64,000 nt of DNA from Thalassobius sp049116315. GTDB lineage: Bacteria; Pseudomonadota; Alphaproteobacteria; Rhodobacterales; Rhodobacteraceae. A program made the position numbers and the translations under genes. Location: NCBI GenBank assembly GCA_049116315.1, contig JAGDZD010000006.1, positions 1 through 64,000 on the forward strand, in the 5' to 3' direction. Positions within the stretch are counted from its first letter, which is position 1. The number at the start of each line of letters is the position of its first letter. Under the pieces are notes generated by a model. The model did no database searches. It was not told the DNA's origin and saw only the letters and a list, made by a program, of their open reading frames with translations. Shown piece by piece: positions 51,673-60,736 of the stretch.

Positions 51673-52437
51673 TTACCTGCCAAAGGCGGCGATTGAGATC
51701 CCGTCATCCAGCAGGGCTGTGCGCACGGATTTTGCGATTTCGACCGCTTCGGGCGTGTCGCCGTGCAGACAGATGGTGTCGATTTGGGTTTCGATGTGCT
51801 TGCCGCTTTCAGTGATGATCGCCCCGGCGCAGATCATGCGCGCCATGCGTGGCCCTGCGATAGCGGCGTCATGGATCACCGCGCCGGGCAGTGCGCGATC
51901 CACCAAAGTGGCGTCATCATTATAGGCGCGATCCGCGAAAATTTCGCCCACCCATTTGGCGCCGATCTCTACCGCTGCGCGTTGTTGGGCGGTGGCGGCG
52001 ATCACCATGATGTAGAGATCAGGCGCAACTGAAAGCGCCGCCTCATAGCAGGCGCGGGCCAAATCTTGGTCATCAGCGGCCATATTGGCCAGCGCGCCGT
52101 GCAGTTTGAGATGGCGGATTTCCCCCCCTGCCGCACGGGCCATAGCTTGCGCGGCCCCGATCTGATATCGCACCTGATTGGCCAGGGTGGCATGGGGCAC
52201 GTGCATGCGGTAGCGGCCAAAACCGCGCAGATCATCGAGACCGGGATGAGCCCCCATACCAACGTTTTTACCCACCGCATTGGCCATTACCTTGGCCATG
52301 ACATCCGGGTCACCAGCGTGAAAACCACACGCAATATTGGCAGAGCTGACGATATCGAGCAGCGCCGTGTCATCCCCAAGGGACCAACTGCCAAAGCTTT
52401 CACCCATATCGGCGTTCAGATCGATTGTTTTGCTCAT
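51673..52437 (-). CDS. pxpA: 5-oxoprolinase subunit PxpA (LamB/YcsF family)
   Basis: This 254-residue protein has the family start IDLNADMGESFGSW and NIACGFHAGDPDVM near the N-terminus, followed by GVGAHPGLDDLRGFGR. With PxpB and PxpC it hydrolyses 5-oxoproline, a damage product of glutamine/glutamate, with ATP. It is the third gene of pxpB-pxpC-pxpA, starting 11 bp after pxpC. Confidence 0.93.
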   Translation of the reverse strand: MSKTIDLNADMGESFGSWSLGDDTALLDIVSSANIACGFHAGDPDVMAKVMANAVGKNVGMGAHPGLDDLRGFGRYRMHVPHATLANQVRYQIGAAQAMARAAGGEIRHLKLHGALANMAADDQDLARACYEAALSVAPDLYIMVIAATAQQRAAVEIGAKWVGEIFADRAYNDDATLVDRALPGAVIHDAAIAGPRMARMICAGAIITESGKHIETQIDTICLHGDTPEAVEIAKSVRTALLDDGISIAAFGR

Positions 52438-52448
52438 CTCGGTGTCCT

Positions 52449-53465
52449 TTATTCGGGTGGATCGGTGGCAGAGATCACACCGCCAATCAAACTAAATGAC
52501 AAGAGGTCCGGCATGTCACGTGGGTCACGGATCAGCGGGTGCACTTGCGCAGGCAAAGCCGCCAAATGGGCCACATCCTGCTTAAGTGCGCTCAGCGCCT
52601 CTTCGGTGTCAACAAACTCGAAGGTCAGCGCCACACCTTGCCCCGCCTGCGCAACCCGCGCCATATCAGAGGGAATAACCGTCGCGATACGCGGATAGCC
52701 GCCGGTGGTCTGACATTCATTGAGCAGCACAAACGGCGTGCCAGAACCGGTCATTTGAATGTCACCGGGCACAATGACTTCTGACAGGATGTTCAGCTGT
52801 CCGGATGTGGCAAAAGGCGCGCCGTCCGACAGGATTTGCATCCCCATGCGATTGGCCCGCGCTTCGCGTTTAAACACCGTGTTTTCAAAGCGTTCCAGCA
52901 CCTCGGGCGCAAAAAGATCGGTCTGCATTGAGGGCAAAATTCGAATGCGCCCACCTTGGAAACGCGGGGCCACGTCTAGCCCCTGCCCCGTGCCATTGCC
53001 CCCTTGATCTGGCCCAAGCGACAGAACGGTGCCCGCAGTGATGGCCTCGCCCAACTCGGCCACGAAATGGGTCGAGCGGGCGCCGAGCACACATGGGGCC
53101 TCGACCCCGCCGCCAACATGCAGATATGCATAATTGCCCGATTTGGCCGCGCCGATCGTCAAAACAGCGCCCTTAGGCAGGGCATGTGAGCCATTCCAGC
53201 GCACGGCCACCCCGTCGATCTGAGCGGACATTTCCGCGCCGGTCACCGCAATCCGCAAATCGCTGAGGGCTTCGAATGTGCCGCCCAAGCCGGCCAGTTC
53301 GATGGCCGCCAAGTCGGGCGATTGGTCCAACAATGCCGCGCCTTCGGCAAGCGCGAGGGGATCCATGGCCCCGCCGCGAGAGATCCCATAGCCTAAGAGG
53401 CCCGCACGACCTTGATCCTGCAAGCTGGTCATCGGGCCACAGCTGTGAACACGCAGCCCCCTCAT
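52449..53465 (-). CDS. pxpC: 5-oxoprolinase subunit PxpC
   Basis: This 338-residue protein of the KipA/AHS2 (biotin-dependent carboxyltransferase-like) family contains QDQGRAGLLGYGISRGGAMDPLA near the N-terminus and FVLLNECQTTGGYPRIATV in the C-terminal half. The ATG overlaps the pxpB stop by four bases. Confidence 0.93.
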   Translation of the reverse strand: MRGLRVHSCGPMTSLQDQGRAGLLGYGISRGGAMDPLALAEGAALLDQSPDLAAIELAGLGGTFEALSDLRIAVTGAEMSAQIDGVAVRWNGSHALPKGAVLTIGAAKSGNYAYLHVGGGVEAPCVLGARSTHFVAELGEAITAGTVLSLGPDQGGNGTGQGLDVAPRFQGGRIRILPSMQTDLFAPEVLERFENTVFKREARANRMGMQILSDGAPFATSGQLNILSEVIVPGDIQMTGSGTPFVLLNECQTTGGYPRIATVIPSDMARVAQAGQGVALTFEFVDTEEALSALKQDVAHLAALPAQVHPLIRDPRDMPDLLSFSLIGGVISATDPPE

Positions 53466-54202
53466 GTGAGGGCCTCAACCACGGCGCCACCATTGCCGGA
53501 TTTCGGATCTTTTTTAATATTCTCAAGCTCGTGTGGCGTGATCGAGCGAAAGCTTAAGGCGTCGCCGGGACGCAGCGCAAAGGGGTTTTCAGCTTCGGGC
53601 TGGAAGCACTGAAAGGCGGTCTGGCCGATGTGACGCCACCCGGTCGGGGTGGTCTTGGAAAACACGATCAACTGGCGGATGGCGACCACCAATGCACCTT
53701 GGGGCACTGCGCGGGTCAACTCGGACAGACGCGGGATATCCCATTCGGGCCCAAGCTGCCCTGAATAGGGTTGTCCGGGCGCAAATCCCAATGTCAGAAC
53801 CCGTGGTCGCGCCGCGGTGAGGCTTTCAAGCGCCTGTGCGGCACTGTAGCCTGCGGCGGTAGCGGCGTCGTCGAATTGCGGCCCGTGAACGCCCCCAAAG
53901 ACACATGGAATGCGGAAATGGCGGCGCCCAGTCGGCAAAGGCGCATCAAACCAATTCTGTGACCTCATCAGGTCGCCAAGCAGGCGAGGCAGTTCAACCG
54001 CCTCTGCCGATAAGGGATCAAAGCGAACAAAGGTCGAGCATAAAGAGGTTGAGCATTCTTCGACGCCGCGCCAGTTTTGCGCTTCGACTGCGCTGCGAAA
54101 GGCCAATGCCGCGCGATTTCCTGCCTCGCTCAGGCTGTCTGCAAAGCTCACAGCCAGGCCAGACAGGCCAACCGTCGAGAGTTTTGGAAAGGGATTTGAC
54201 AT
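53462..54202 (-). CDS. pxpB: 5-oxoprolinase subunit PxpB
   Basis: This 246-residue protein of the KipI/AHS1 family contains FGGVHGPQFDD, LGFAPGQPYSGQLG, PQGALVVAIRQLIVFSKTTPTGWRHIG and the ending GDALSFRSITPHELENI. ATG 54202 is preferred to 54271 for the family start. It heads the pxpB-C-A operon. Confidence 0.9.
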   Translation of the reverse strand: MSNPFPKLSTVGLSGLAVSFADSLSEAGNRAALAFRSAVEAQNWRGVEECSTSLCSTFVRFDPLSAEAVELPRLLGDLMRSQNWFDAPLPTGRRHFRIPCVFGGVHGPQFDDAATAAGYSAAQALESLTAARPRVLTLGFAPGQPYSGQLGPEWDIPRLSELTRAVPQGALVVAIRQLIVFSKTTPTGWRHIGQTAFQCFQPEAENPFALRPGDALSFRSITPHELENIKKDPKSGNGGAVVEALT

Positions 54203-54301
54203 CGGGTCTCGTTCAACAAAGTTTTCCGGAACTTTCCCGGACTGACGCCCGAAGTGCAAGCCCTGACACAAAGAACAAGAAATTCAACCCAACCGCGACG
54301 T

Positions 54302-54475
54302 TTGGCACGGCACTTGCTTAGAACATAGCACAGCAAAGGATGCCCCCCGCGCGTGGCGGACACGGGGTCCGGATGGTCAGGCTCTGAACTCATCCCTCGT
54401 CTCTCCTAAAACGAGAGCTCGGAGGTTTGACCTTCTCGCATCCGTCACGTGGCATCCATGCTGGCCCTTTTCTCT
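54302..54475 (+). ncRNA. Rod-like structured RNA candidate (6S-RNA-like or leader)
   Basis: Five nested helices pair across 54338-54457: GGATGCC/GGCATCC (54338/54451), CGTGGCGG/CCGTCACG (54352/54442), GGTCA/TGACC (54375/54428), CTCTG/CGGAG (54382/54420) and CTCGT/ACGAG (54396/54411). A large internal bubble lies between helices two and three. TTGGCA at 54302 and CATAGC at 54324 form a plausible promoter whose start would fall at 54337-54339, the base of the first helix. TTTTCTCT follows at 54468. The shape fits a short 6S-type RNA, but no consensus was checked. Confidence 0.4.
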
Positions 54476-54497
54476 GGGGCGCATTCCACGAATGTTT

Positions 54498-54540
54498 CCC
54501 CCATGTCCTGTTCACTACCAGGATGTGGGGGTTTCATTTC
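54498..54540 (+). terminator. Strong hairpin with T-rich tail upstream of purU
   Basis: CCCCCATGTCCTG and CAGGATGTGGGGG form a 13-bp stem (two G-U pairs) with an 8-nt loop, followed by TTTCATTTC. It ends the structured RNA, or acts as a leader terminator for purU. The rest of the 54203-54708 gap has no gene; a second hairpin GTAAAT..ATTTAC lies just before purU. Confidence 0.7.
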
Positions 54541-54708
54541 CCCAAATCGGCGCGGATGTAGCCGATAGGAAAACTGACCTTCGTAAATTGAACCTGCTTG
54601 GTTCGATCACCTTGATTTACACTGCATTTTTGCGTTGTCGTCCTGGCGCGCGCGCGTATACCCCTGTGCACGCTTGCCGATCGACCCCCAGCACGACACA
54701 GGACTACG

Positions 54709-55593
54709 ATGACCAATTTTGCTTTGACTGTTAAATGTAAATCCACCCGCGGCATCGTTGCCAAAATCGCCAATTTTCTGGCGGACAATGGATGCAACAT
54801 GACGGACAGCTCTCAGTTTGATGATGCGGAAACCGGCAACTTTTTTATGCGGGTCAGCTTTCGCAGCGAACAAGAGGTCGGCCTAACGGATCTTGAGGAT
54901 CGCTTTGCAACAACAGCCGACGATCTGGCGATGACTTATGCGTTTCACGACGAAGCGCAAAAACTAAAAGTTGTGCTGATGGTTTCTCGGTTTGGTCATT
55001 GTTTGAACGATCTTCTGTATCGGTGGCGCATCGGAGCCTTGCCAATTGATATCGTTGGGGTGATCTCAAATCATATGGATTATCAGAAGGTTGTCGTGAA
55101 CCATGACATCCCGTTTCACTACATCCGCGTGACCAAGGAAAACAAAGCCCAAGCCGAAGCCCAACAGATGGCCGTCATCGAAGACTCGGGCGCTGAACTG
55201 GTGGTGCTGGCGCGCTACATGCAGGTCTTGTCAGATGAGATGTGCACCAAAATGTCCGGAAGGATTATCAACATCCACCACTCCTTTTTGCCTTCGTTCA
55301 AGGGGGCCAACCCTTATAAGCAGGCCTATGAACGCGGCGTAAAGCTGATCGGGGCCACCTCACACTATGTCACTGCGGATCTGGACGAAGGTCCGATCAT
55401 TGAACAGGACATCATCCGTGTCACCCACGCGCAATCCTCGGCAGATTATGTGTCGTTGGGACGCGACGTCGAGGCGCAGGTTTTGGCGCGCGCCATTCAT
55501 GCGCATATCCACCATCGCGTATTCCTGAACGGCAATAAGACGGTTGTGTTCCCCGCCAGCCCCGGCAGCTATGCCTCGGAGCGGATGGGCTAA
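54709..55593 (+). CDS. purU: Formyltetrahydrofolate deformylase
   Basis: This 294-residue enzyme has an N-terminal ACT domain (about 1-80) and a formyltransferase domain (about 86-285) with MVSRFGHCLNDLLYRW and the catalytic INIHHSFLPSFKGANPY (187-203). It releases formate from 10-formyl-THF and so balances the C1 pool with folD and fhs of this window. The stop is 3 bp from the convergent kinase-like gene. Confidence 0.93.
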   Translation: MTNFALTVKCKSTRGIVAKIANFLADNGCNMTDSSQFDDAETGNFFMRVSFRSEQEVGLTDLEDRFATTADDLAMTYAFHDEAQKLKVVLMVSRFGHCLNDLLYRWRIGALPIDIVGVISNHMDYQKVVVNHDIPFHYIRVTKENKAQAEAQQMAVIEDSGAELVVLARYMQVLSDEMCTKMSGRIINIHHSFLPSFKGANPYKQAYERGVKLIGATSHYVTADLDEGPIIEQDIIRVTHAQSSADYVSLGRDVEAQVLARAIHAHIHHRVFLNGNKTVVFPASPGSYASERMG

Positions 55594-55595
55594 GC

Positions 55596-56162
55596 CTACG
55601 GAGCCGTAGGGCCACCGCAGCTGTCTATTGCCGGGTGTGCCACGACCTGCTGGACCAACTGCGGTATCGGATCTGTGCCATCCAGTTCCAAAACCGGGCG
55701 GTGTTGCTGGCCAAGCCATTCAACATGAAAAGCCCGGTTGCGCCCCGAAAAGGCGGCATCATCGTATTGGGCGGCCCAGGCCAAAAAGCCTTGATGGATA
55801 ACATCCATGTCGCCGCCCGCCAAAATCCGGGCGCCAAACAGCTTTGCTTCGCGTGCTTTGAGCCGCGCAATCCGGTCTGATGTCGGCACGCTGAGAAACA
55901 AGATCAGATCGACGCCTTTGACAATTTCATCGCCCCATTTTTCCAACGCACCGCTCATGACCCAACCTGTTGGCGTCATCCGCTTGCGCAAATACTGAAG
56001 ACGTTGGTCGATGGGGCGGCGGGTTGTGAACGGGGGGTCGGTTGGCATCCAGAACGCGTCATCGACATCAAGATGCACACAGCCCAATTGATCCGCCAAC
56101 GCCCGCCCCAATGTCGACGTTCCGGTCCCTGATGCGCCTGTGATATAGATCGTCGGCCCCAT
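55596..56162 (-). CDS. Kinase-like P-loop protein with unusual GTGTST loop
   Basis: This 188-residue protein of the adenylate/shikimate-kinase-like fold has a P-loop reading GASGTGTSTLG (about 8-18), with Thr where Lys is usual, and HLDVDDAFWMPTDPPFTTRR next. The substrate is unknown. ATG 56162 (MGPTIYIT) is chosen, as the upstream frame to 56192 adds an unlikely tail. A hairpin CCTACG/CGTAGG lies at its 3' end shared with purU. Confidence 0.75.
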   Translation of the reverse strand: MGPTIYITGASGTGTSTLGRALADQLGCVHLDVDDAFWMPTDPPFTTRRPIDQRLQYLRKRMTPTGWVMSGALEKWGDEIVKGVDLILFLSVPTSDRIARLKAREAKLFGARILAGGDMDVIHQGFLAWAAQYDDAAFSGRNRAFHVEWLGQQHRPVLELDGTDPIPQLVQQVVAHPAIDSCGGPTAP

Positions 56163-56413
56163 GTGTCCTCCCGAATCCAAGCTTGTGGCCATTTTGGTTT
56201 AACTTGGCTGGGGCTGCATCCGCAAAATGCGCCTTAGGGGCAGGGATGCGGGTATTTCACCGGCTCAACCGCCCCAAAACCACGGTCAGTCGCCGGCCCA
56301 CCCCGGGTGACGCCGCGCTGTGGTGGATATGACGAAACGTCAGTCTTGGTATTCGCGCGCCCTCATGCGCACCTTTGGCAAATTTCGTGACCTTTTGCGC
56401 CTAGGAGCCCGCC

Positions 56414-57184
56414 ATGAATGAGACTTTGACCCTTGAAACAAGCGGCACCATCGCAACCCTGACTTTGTCGCGCCCCAAGGCGCTGAACGCCATCAACGCC
56501 GAGATGCGAACAGCCCTGCGCGAGGCGGTGACCACCATCGAAGCCGACCCGAACATCCGAGTTGTCATCCTGACGGGCGCCGGTGCTGGGTTTTGCGCTG
56601 GCGCGGATCTCAAGGACGGTTTGGCCTCAGACATCGAAGCAATGTTAGAGCAAGAATACCGCCCCTCACTGGAAGGTATCGGCCAATCAAGCAAGATCTG
56701 GATTGCGCAGGTGCACGGCACTGCGGCGGGCATTGGCGCGGCCTATGCGATGAATTGTGATCTGGTCATGATGGCGGAAAACGCCTCTCTGTATATGGCC
56801 TTTGCCGCCATTGGTTTGGTTCCAGATGGGGGCAACTCGTGGCTATTGCTGCGTTCGATGGGTTATCAAAAAGCGCTGCGTGCCATCCTTGAGGGTCAGA
56901 AAATTTCCGCTGCTGAGTGTTTGAAATACTGCATCGCCAATGACGTGGTGCCCGAAGACGATCTGGCGCAAGCAACCATGGCTTTGGCAGAGCGCCTTGC
57001 ACAGACCGCGCCGCTGGCCTCCGCCGCGGCCAAACGCATCTTGCGATCCGCGGATGACGCAGCTTTTGGTGCGACGTTCAGCGCCGAGGCCCATGCCCAA
57101 GGGCGTTTGGCCAAATCCAAGGACTTTCAAGAAGGGGTGATGGCCTTTATGCAAAAGCGCCCCCCTGAATTTAAGGGGGAGTGA
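56414..57184 (+). CDS. Enoyl-CoA hydratase/isomerase family protein
   Basis: This 256-residue crotonase-fold protein has the oxyanion-hole segments LTGAGAGFCAGADLKDG and HGTAAGIGAAYAMNCDLVMM. FAAIGLVPDGGNSWLLL carries the usual acidic-region position as Asp. It hydrates or isomerises enoyl-CoA esters; the pathway (fatty acid, phenylacetate or other) is not shown by neighbours. TAGGAG precedes the ATG. Confidence 0.85.
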   Translation: MNETLTLETSGTIATLTLSRPKALNAINAEMRTALREAVTTIEADPNIRVVILTGAGAGFCAGADLKDGLASDIEAMLEQEYRPSLEGIGQSSKIWIAQVHGTAAGIGAAYAMNCDLVMMAENASLYMAFAAIGLVPDGGNSWLLLRSMGYQKALRAILEGQKISAAECLKYCIANDVVPEDDLAQATMALAERLAQTAPLASAAAKRILRSADDAAFGATFSAEAHAQGRLAKSKDFQEGVMAFMQKRPPEFKGE

Positions 57185-57193
57185 CAGGTCAGC

Positions 57194-57586
57194 CTAGTCC
57201 GGCTCTTGCGCCAGATCACGCAGAATTGGGCAATCGGGACGGTTATCCCCGGCGCAAGCGGTCACCAAGCCCGCAAGCGTGTCGCGCATGTGGTGCAGTT
57301 CGGTCAATTTGGCGTCGATCCGCGCCAGATGATGTTGCGCGATGACTTTCACGTCCTCGCTGGCACGCGCACGATCTTCGTATAACGTCAGCAATGTACG
57401 GCAATCCGCAATCGAAAACCCCATTGCGCGGGCGCGGCCCAAGAACGCCAACTTGTGCAAATCCGCTTCGGAAAACCGACGATACCCGTTTTCAGATCGT
57501 TCGGGCGCAATCAGGCCAATCTCTTCGTAATAGCGGATCGTTTTGGTCGGCAACCCCGAGCGCTCGGCGGTTTGAGAGATGTTCAT
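57194..57586 (-). CDS. cueR: Cu(I)-responsive MerR-family regulator CueR
   Basis: This 130-residue MerR-family regulator has an N-terminal helix-turn-helix (MNISQTAERSGLPTKTIRYYEEIGL) and a dimer helix. The metal loop holds Cys111 and Cys119 (CAGDNRPDC), the spacing used by CueR for Cu(I)/Ag(I). Its ATG overlaps the copA stop (ATGA), so it is co-transcribed with the copper pump it should control. Confidence 0.92.
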   Translation of the reverse strand: MNISQTAERSGLPTKTIRYYEEIGLIAPERSENGYRRFSEADLHKLAFLGRARAMGFSIADCRTLLTLYEDRARASEDVKVIAQHHLARIDAKLTELHHMRDTLAGLVTACAGDNRPDCPILRDLAQEPD

Positions 57587-60063
57587 ACGCGCGTCCCTTC
57601 CTTGACTGAGCCCGCCAGAGCATACCGCAACCGCAACGCATTGCTGAGCACAAAGACGCTGCTGAGCGCCATCGCCCCGGCCGCCAGCATCGGTGACAAT
57701 TGCCAGCCCAGCGCTGGATATAGCGCCCCAGCGGCCACCGGTATCAACACAACATTATAGCCAAACGCCCAGATCAAGTTCTGGTGAATGTTGCGCACCA
57801 CGTGGCGCGACAGATCATAGGCCTGCACCACGGCGCCAAGATCATGCGACATGAGCACCACATCACCACTTTCAATGGCCACATCTGTGCCCGTGCCCAA
57901 GGCGATGCCGACATCCGCCTGCGCCAAACCCGGCGCGTCGTTCAAGCCATCGCCGACAAAAGCCAAAGTCCCATATTGATCCTGCAACTGTTTCAGGGTC
58001 TCAACTTTGTCCCCCGGAAGCATCCCCGCGTGCACATCGGTGATGCCCAAGCTTTCAGCCACAGCTGTCGCGGTCGCCGGCGTGTCCCCCGTGATCATCG
58101 CGACATGCAGCCCCCGAGCGTGCAGCGCTTTGACCATTTCTGCCCCATTGGGCTTTACCGGGTCACTCACCGCAAAAACGGCCAACAAACGCCTGTCCTG
58201 CGCAACATAGATTGGCGAGCGTCCTTGAGCAGCCAAGGTGTCGACACTCTCTGTGCTGTCACTTAGATCAACCTTGGCCTCGGCCATCAGGCGCGCAGAG
58301 CCAATCCAATAGGTTTGCCCAGCGACATTGCATGTGACCCCTTTGCCGGGAACCGCTTGCACTTGGTCCACAACAGGTAGCGCCCCGTCAGCCGCCGCGA
58401 CGCTATCAACAAAGGCCTTGGCCAAGGGGTGTTCTGACGCTTGTTCGATCGCTGCGACATGACGCAAAACATGCGCTTTGTCTGCGCCGTTGAACATCAC
58501 CGCATCACTCAATTCGGGTTTGCCTTCGGTGAGGGTGCCCGTTTTATCAAAGGCCACAACCTTGCTGGCCTGCATCTGTTGTAATCCGGCGCCTTGGCGA
58601 AACAGCATCCCCATCTCTGCGGCCCGCCCCGTGCCAACCATGATCGACGTGGGCGTTGCCAAACCCATGGCACAGGGACAGGCAATGATCAGAACCGATA
58701 CCCCTGCCACCAAGGCAAAGGTCAGCTTGGGTTCTGGCCCAAAGGTCAACCAGATCAGCACGGTTGCCATGGCCACCAACAACACCGCGGGCACAAACCA
58801 CAGGGTCACCCGATCCACCAAGGATTGGATTGGCAATTTGCTGCCCTGCGCCTGTTGCACCAATCGAATAATATGCGACAGGACCAAGTCGTCACCCACA
58901 TGTGTGACACAATAGTCCAGAACGCCTGCGCCGTTGACGGTGCCCCCGACCACCCGGTCACCTTCGACTTTTTCAACGGGCACCGGCTCGCCGCTGATCA
59001 TGCTTTCATCCACGGCGCTATGACCGCGTATGACCAATCCGTCCACCGCGATACGTTCGCCCGGGCGGACCTGCACGAGATCCCCCACGACAAGATCGGC
59101 GACAGGGACTTCTTTGTTCTCACCGTCGACAATGACGCGCGCTGTTTTTGGGCTGAGGTTCAGCAGGCCGCGAATGGCGGCTCCGGTGCGCCCTTTGGCG
59201 CGGGCCTCGAGGACACGACCAAGCAAAATCAGCGTTACAATGACGGCGGCAGATTCAAAATAGACCACCTGAGAGGCTGCGGGGAATAGGTGCGGTGCGA
59301 CCAAAACCAGCGTTGAATATCCATAGGCCGCTGAGCTGCCCAAGGCGACCAGAGCATTCATATCAGGGGCCCGGCGATACAAAGACCAAAACCCTTTGGT
59401 CATCAGCCCCCGTCCCGGCCCAATCAAAATCAACGTCGTCAGCACAAATTGCAGCGTCCAAAGGGGGGATTGCCCGATATGCGCCATCAGCCAGTGATGC
59501 AGCGGGGCAAACAGATGCCCCCCCATTTCGGTGACAAACACCGGGCTGGCCAAAGCAACCGCCAGCCAAAAGGCCCGCATTTGCGCGGTTAATGCGCGTG
59601 CGGCCTCTGTGTCATAATCTTGGGCCACCTCGTCGCGGCGCACAGCATGATAGCCCAATCCTTTGATCGCAGCGATCATCGCATCAGCGTCAGCCACCCC
59701 CGTCACCAGATCCACCTGCGCCATTTCCGTGGCTAGGTTTACGCGTGCGCCCAACACACCCGGCAAAGCCAATAACGCCTTTTCAACAGAGCCAACACAA
59801 GAGGCGCAGTGCATGCCTTCGATGTGCAGCTCTGCCTGTGATTGCGCCGCGGGGTAACCAGCGCCGTCCAATGCGCGCACCAAATCCCGCAGGTTTACCT
59901 GCGTGGAATGGGTCACCATCGCCCCCCCCGTCGCAAGGTTGACCGATGCCTCATTCACCCCTTGCACCGCCAGCAAGGCCTTTTCCGCGCGCCCAACGCA
60001 GCCTGCGCAGCTGAGGCCGGTTATTTGCAATTGAGACTGTGGTGCAGAGGTGACGTGTGCCAT
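57583..60063 (-). CDS. copA: Copper-translocating P1B-type ATPase CopA
   Basis: This 826-residue pump has two N-terminal heavy-metal domains (CAGC, Cys19 and Cys22; CASC, Cys86 and Cys89), transport motif CPC (462-464), phosphorylation site DKTGT (506-510) and HP (EHPLAKAF). It exports Cu(I). Expression is predicted from the MerR-type promoter at 60096-60126, and cueR follows in the same operon. Confidence 0.96.
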   Translation of the reverse strand: MAHVTSAPQSQLQITGLSCAGCVGRAEKALLAVQGVNEASVNLATGGAMVTHSTQVNLRDLVRALDGAGYPAAQSQAELHIEGMHCASCVGSVEKALLALPGVLGARVNLATEMAQVDLVTGVADADAMIAAIKGLGYHAVRRDEVAQDYDTEAARALTAQMRAFWLAVALASPVFVTEMGGHLFAPLHHWLMAHIGQSPLWTLQFVLTTLILIGPGRGLMTKGFWSLYRRAPDMNALVALGSSAAYGYSTLVLVAPHLFPAASQVVYFESAAVIVTLILLGRVLEARAKGRTGAAIRGLLNLSPKTARVIVDGENKEVPVADLVVGDLVQVRPGERIAVDGLVIRGHSAVDESMISGEPVPVEKVEGDRVVGGTVNGAGVLDYCVTHVGDDLVLSHIIRLVQQAQGSKLPIQSLVDRVTLWFVPAVLLVAMATVLIWLTFGPEPKLTFALVAGVSVLIIACPCAMGLATPTSIMVGTGRAAEMGMLFRQGAGLQQMQASKVVAFDKTGTLTEGKPELSDAVMFNGADKAHVLRHVAAIEQASEHPLAKAFVDSVAAADGALPVVDQVQAVPGKGVTCNVAGQTYWIGSARLMAEAKVDLSDSTESVDTLAAQGRSPIYVAQDRRLLAVFAVSDPVKPNGAEMVKALHARGLHVAMITGDTPATATAVAESLGITDVHAGMLPGDKVETLKQLQDQYGTLAFVGDGLNDAPGLAQADVGIALGTGTDVAIESGDVVLMSHDLGAVVQAYDLSRHVVRNIHQNLIWAFGYNVVLIPVAAGALYPALGWQLSPMLAAGAMALSSVFVLSNALRLRYALAGSVKEGTRV

Positions 60064-60095
60064 GGAATGGTCCTATTCGAATGCTGACCTACAGC

Positions 60096-60126
60096 AACAT
60101 AAGGGTTCCCCTAACTGGAAGGTCAA
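60096..60126 (-). promoter_or_regulatory. CueR-type promoter of copA-cueR
   Basis: On the minus strand TTGACC (60121-60126) and TATGTT (60096-60101) are separated by 19 bp, the long spacer of MerR-family promoters. An imperfect dyad CCTTCC..GGGGAA lies in the spacer. The start codon is 33 bp downstream. Confidence 0.75.
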
Positions 60127-60226
60127 CACGCAAATATTCAGAATTTCACAAAACCCTGCCGCGGCGACAAAATGCCCGACCGACCAGCCGCATGCAGCGC
60201 CCAGAGGGTTGGCAAAACGACGCGCC

Positions 60227-60736
60227 TTATACGGCGTTCAACCCAACCTCTTTGAGGATAAAGTCGGCAATTGCGATGTGATCGTTCAGATCAAACACCG
60301 GACGATCTAACCCCGCGTGCGCAGTATCAGAGGCAACCGCGTGAATGCTGGGATCCTCCCACGCGATCAGGTCGTTTCCGGTGGCCGAACGATGGGCTTC
60401 GATCTTGGGGTGGCTGTCGCGTTTATACCCTTCGATCAGCACCAAATCGACATCCGTGAGCTTTTCAAGCAGCTGTGCCAAGGGCGGCTCATCGTCTTGG
60501 CGTAGCTCATGCATCAAGGCCCAGCGATTGCCAGACACCAGCAAAACCTCGACCGCCCCCGCCTCGCGATGCCGGTGGCTGTCTTTGCCGCTGCGATCCA
60601 CATCAAAGCTGTGATGGGCGTGTTTTACGGTCGACACCCGGAAACCACGTTCGGTGATCTCGGTGACCAAGCGCTCCATCAATCCTGTTTTGCCAGAGTT
60701 TTTCCAGCCAACAACCCCATAGATTTTTGTCTTCAC
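60227..60736 (-). CDS. mobB: Molybdopterin-guanine dinucleotide biosynthesis adaptor MobB
   Basis: This 169-residue P-loop GTPase has VVGWKNSGKTGLMERLV near the N-terminus (Walker A GWKNSGKT) and VDLVLIEGYKRDSHPKIEAHR. It aids MobA in forming the guanine dinucleotide cofactor. GTG 60736 overlaps the mobA stop (GTGA). Confidence 0.92.
   Translation of the reverse strand: MKTKIYGVVGWKNSGKTGLMERLVTEITERGFRVSTVKHAHHSFDVDRSGKDSHRHREAGAVEVLLVSGNRWALMHELRQDDEPPLAQLLEKLTDVDLVLIEGYKRDSHPKIEAHRSATGNDLIAWEDPSIHAVASDTAHAGLDRPVFDLNDHIAIADFILKEVGLNAV

Noticed and set aside
54148..54393. 81-codon frame on the minus strand upstream of pxpB
   Set aside because: It overlaps both the pxpB start and the structured RNA candidate, has no family likeness, and its Cys/Arg-rich composition does not look like a real protein.
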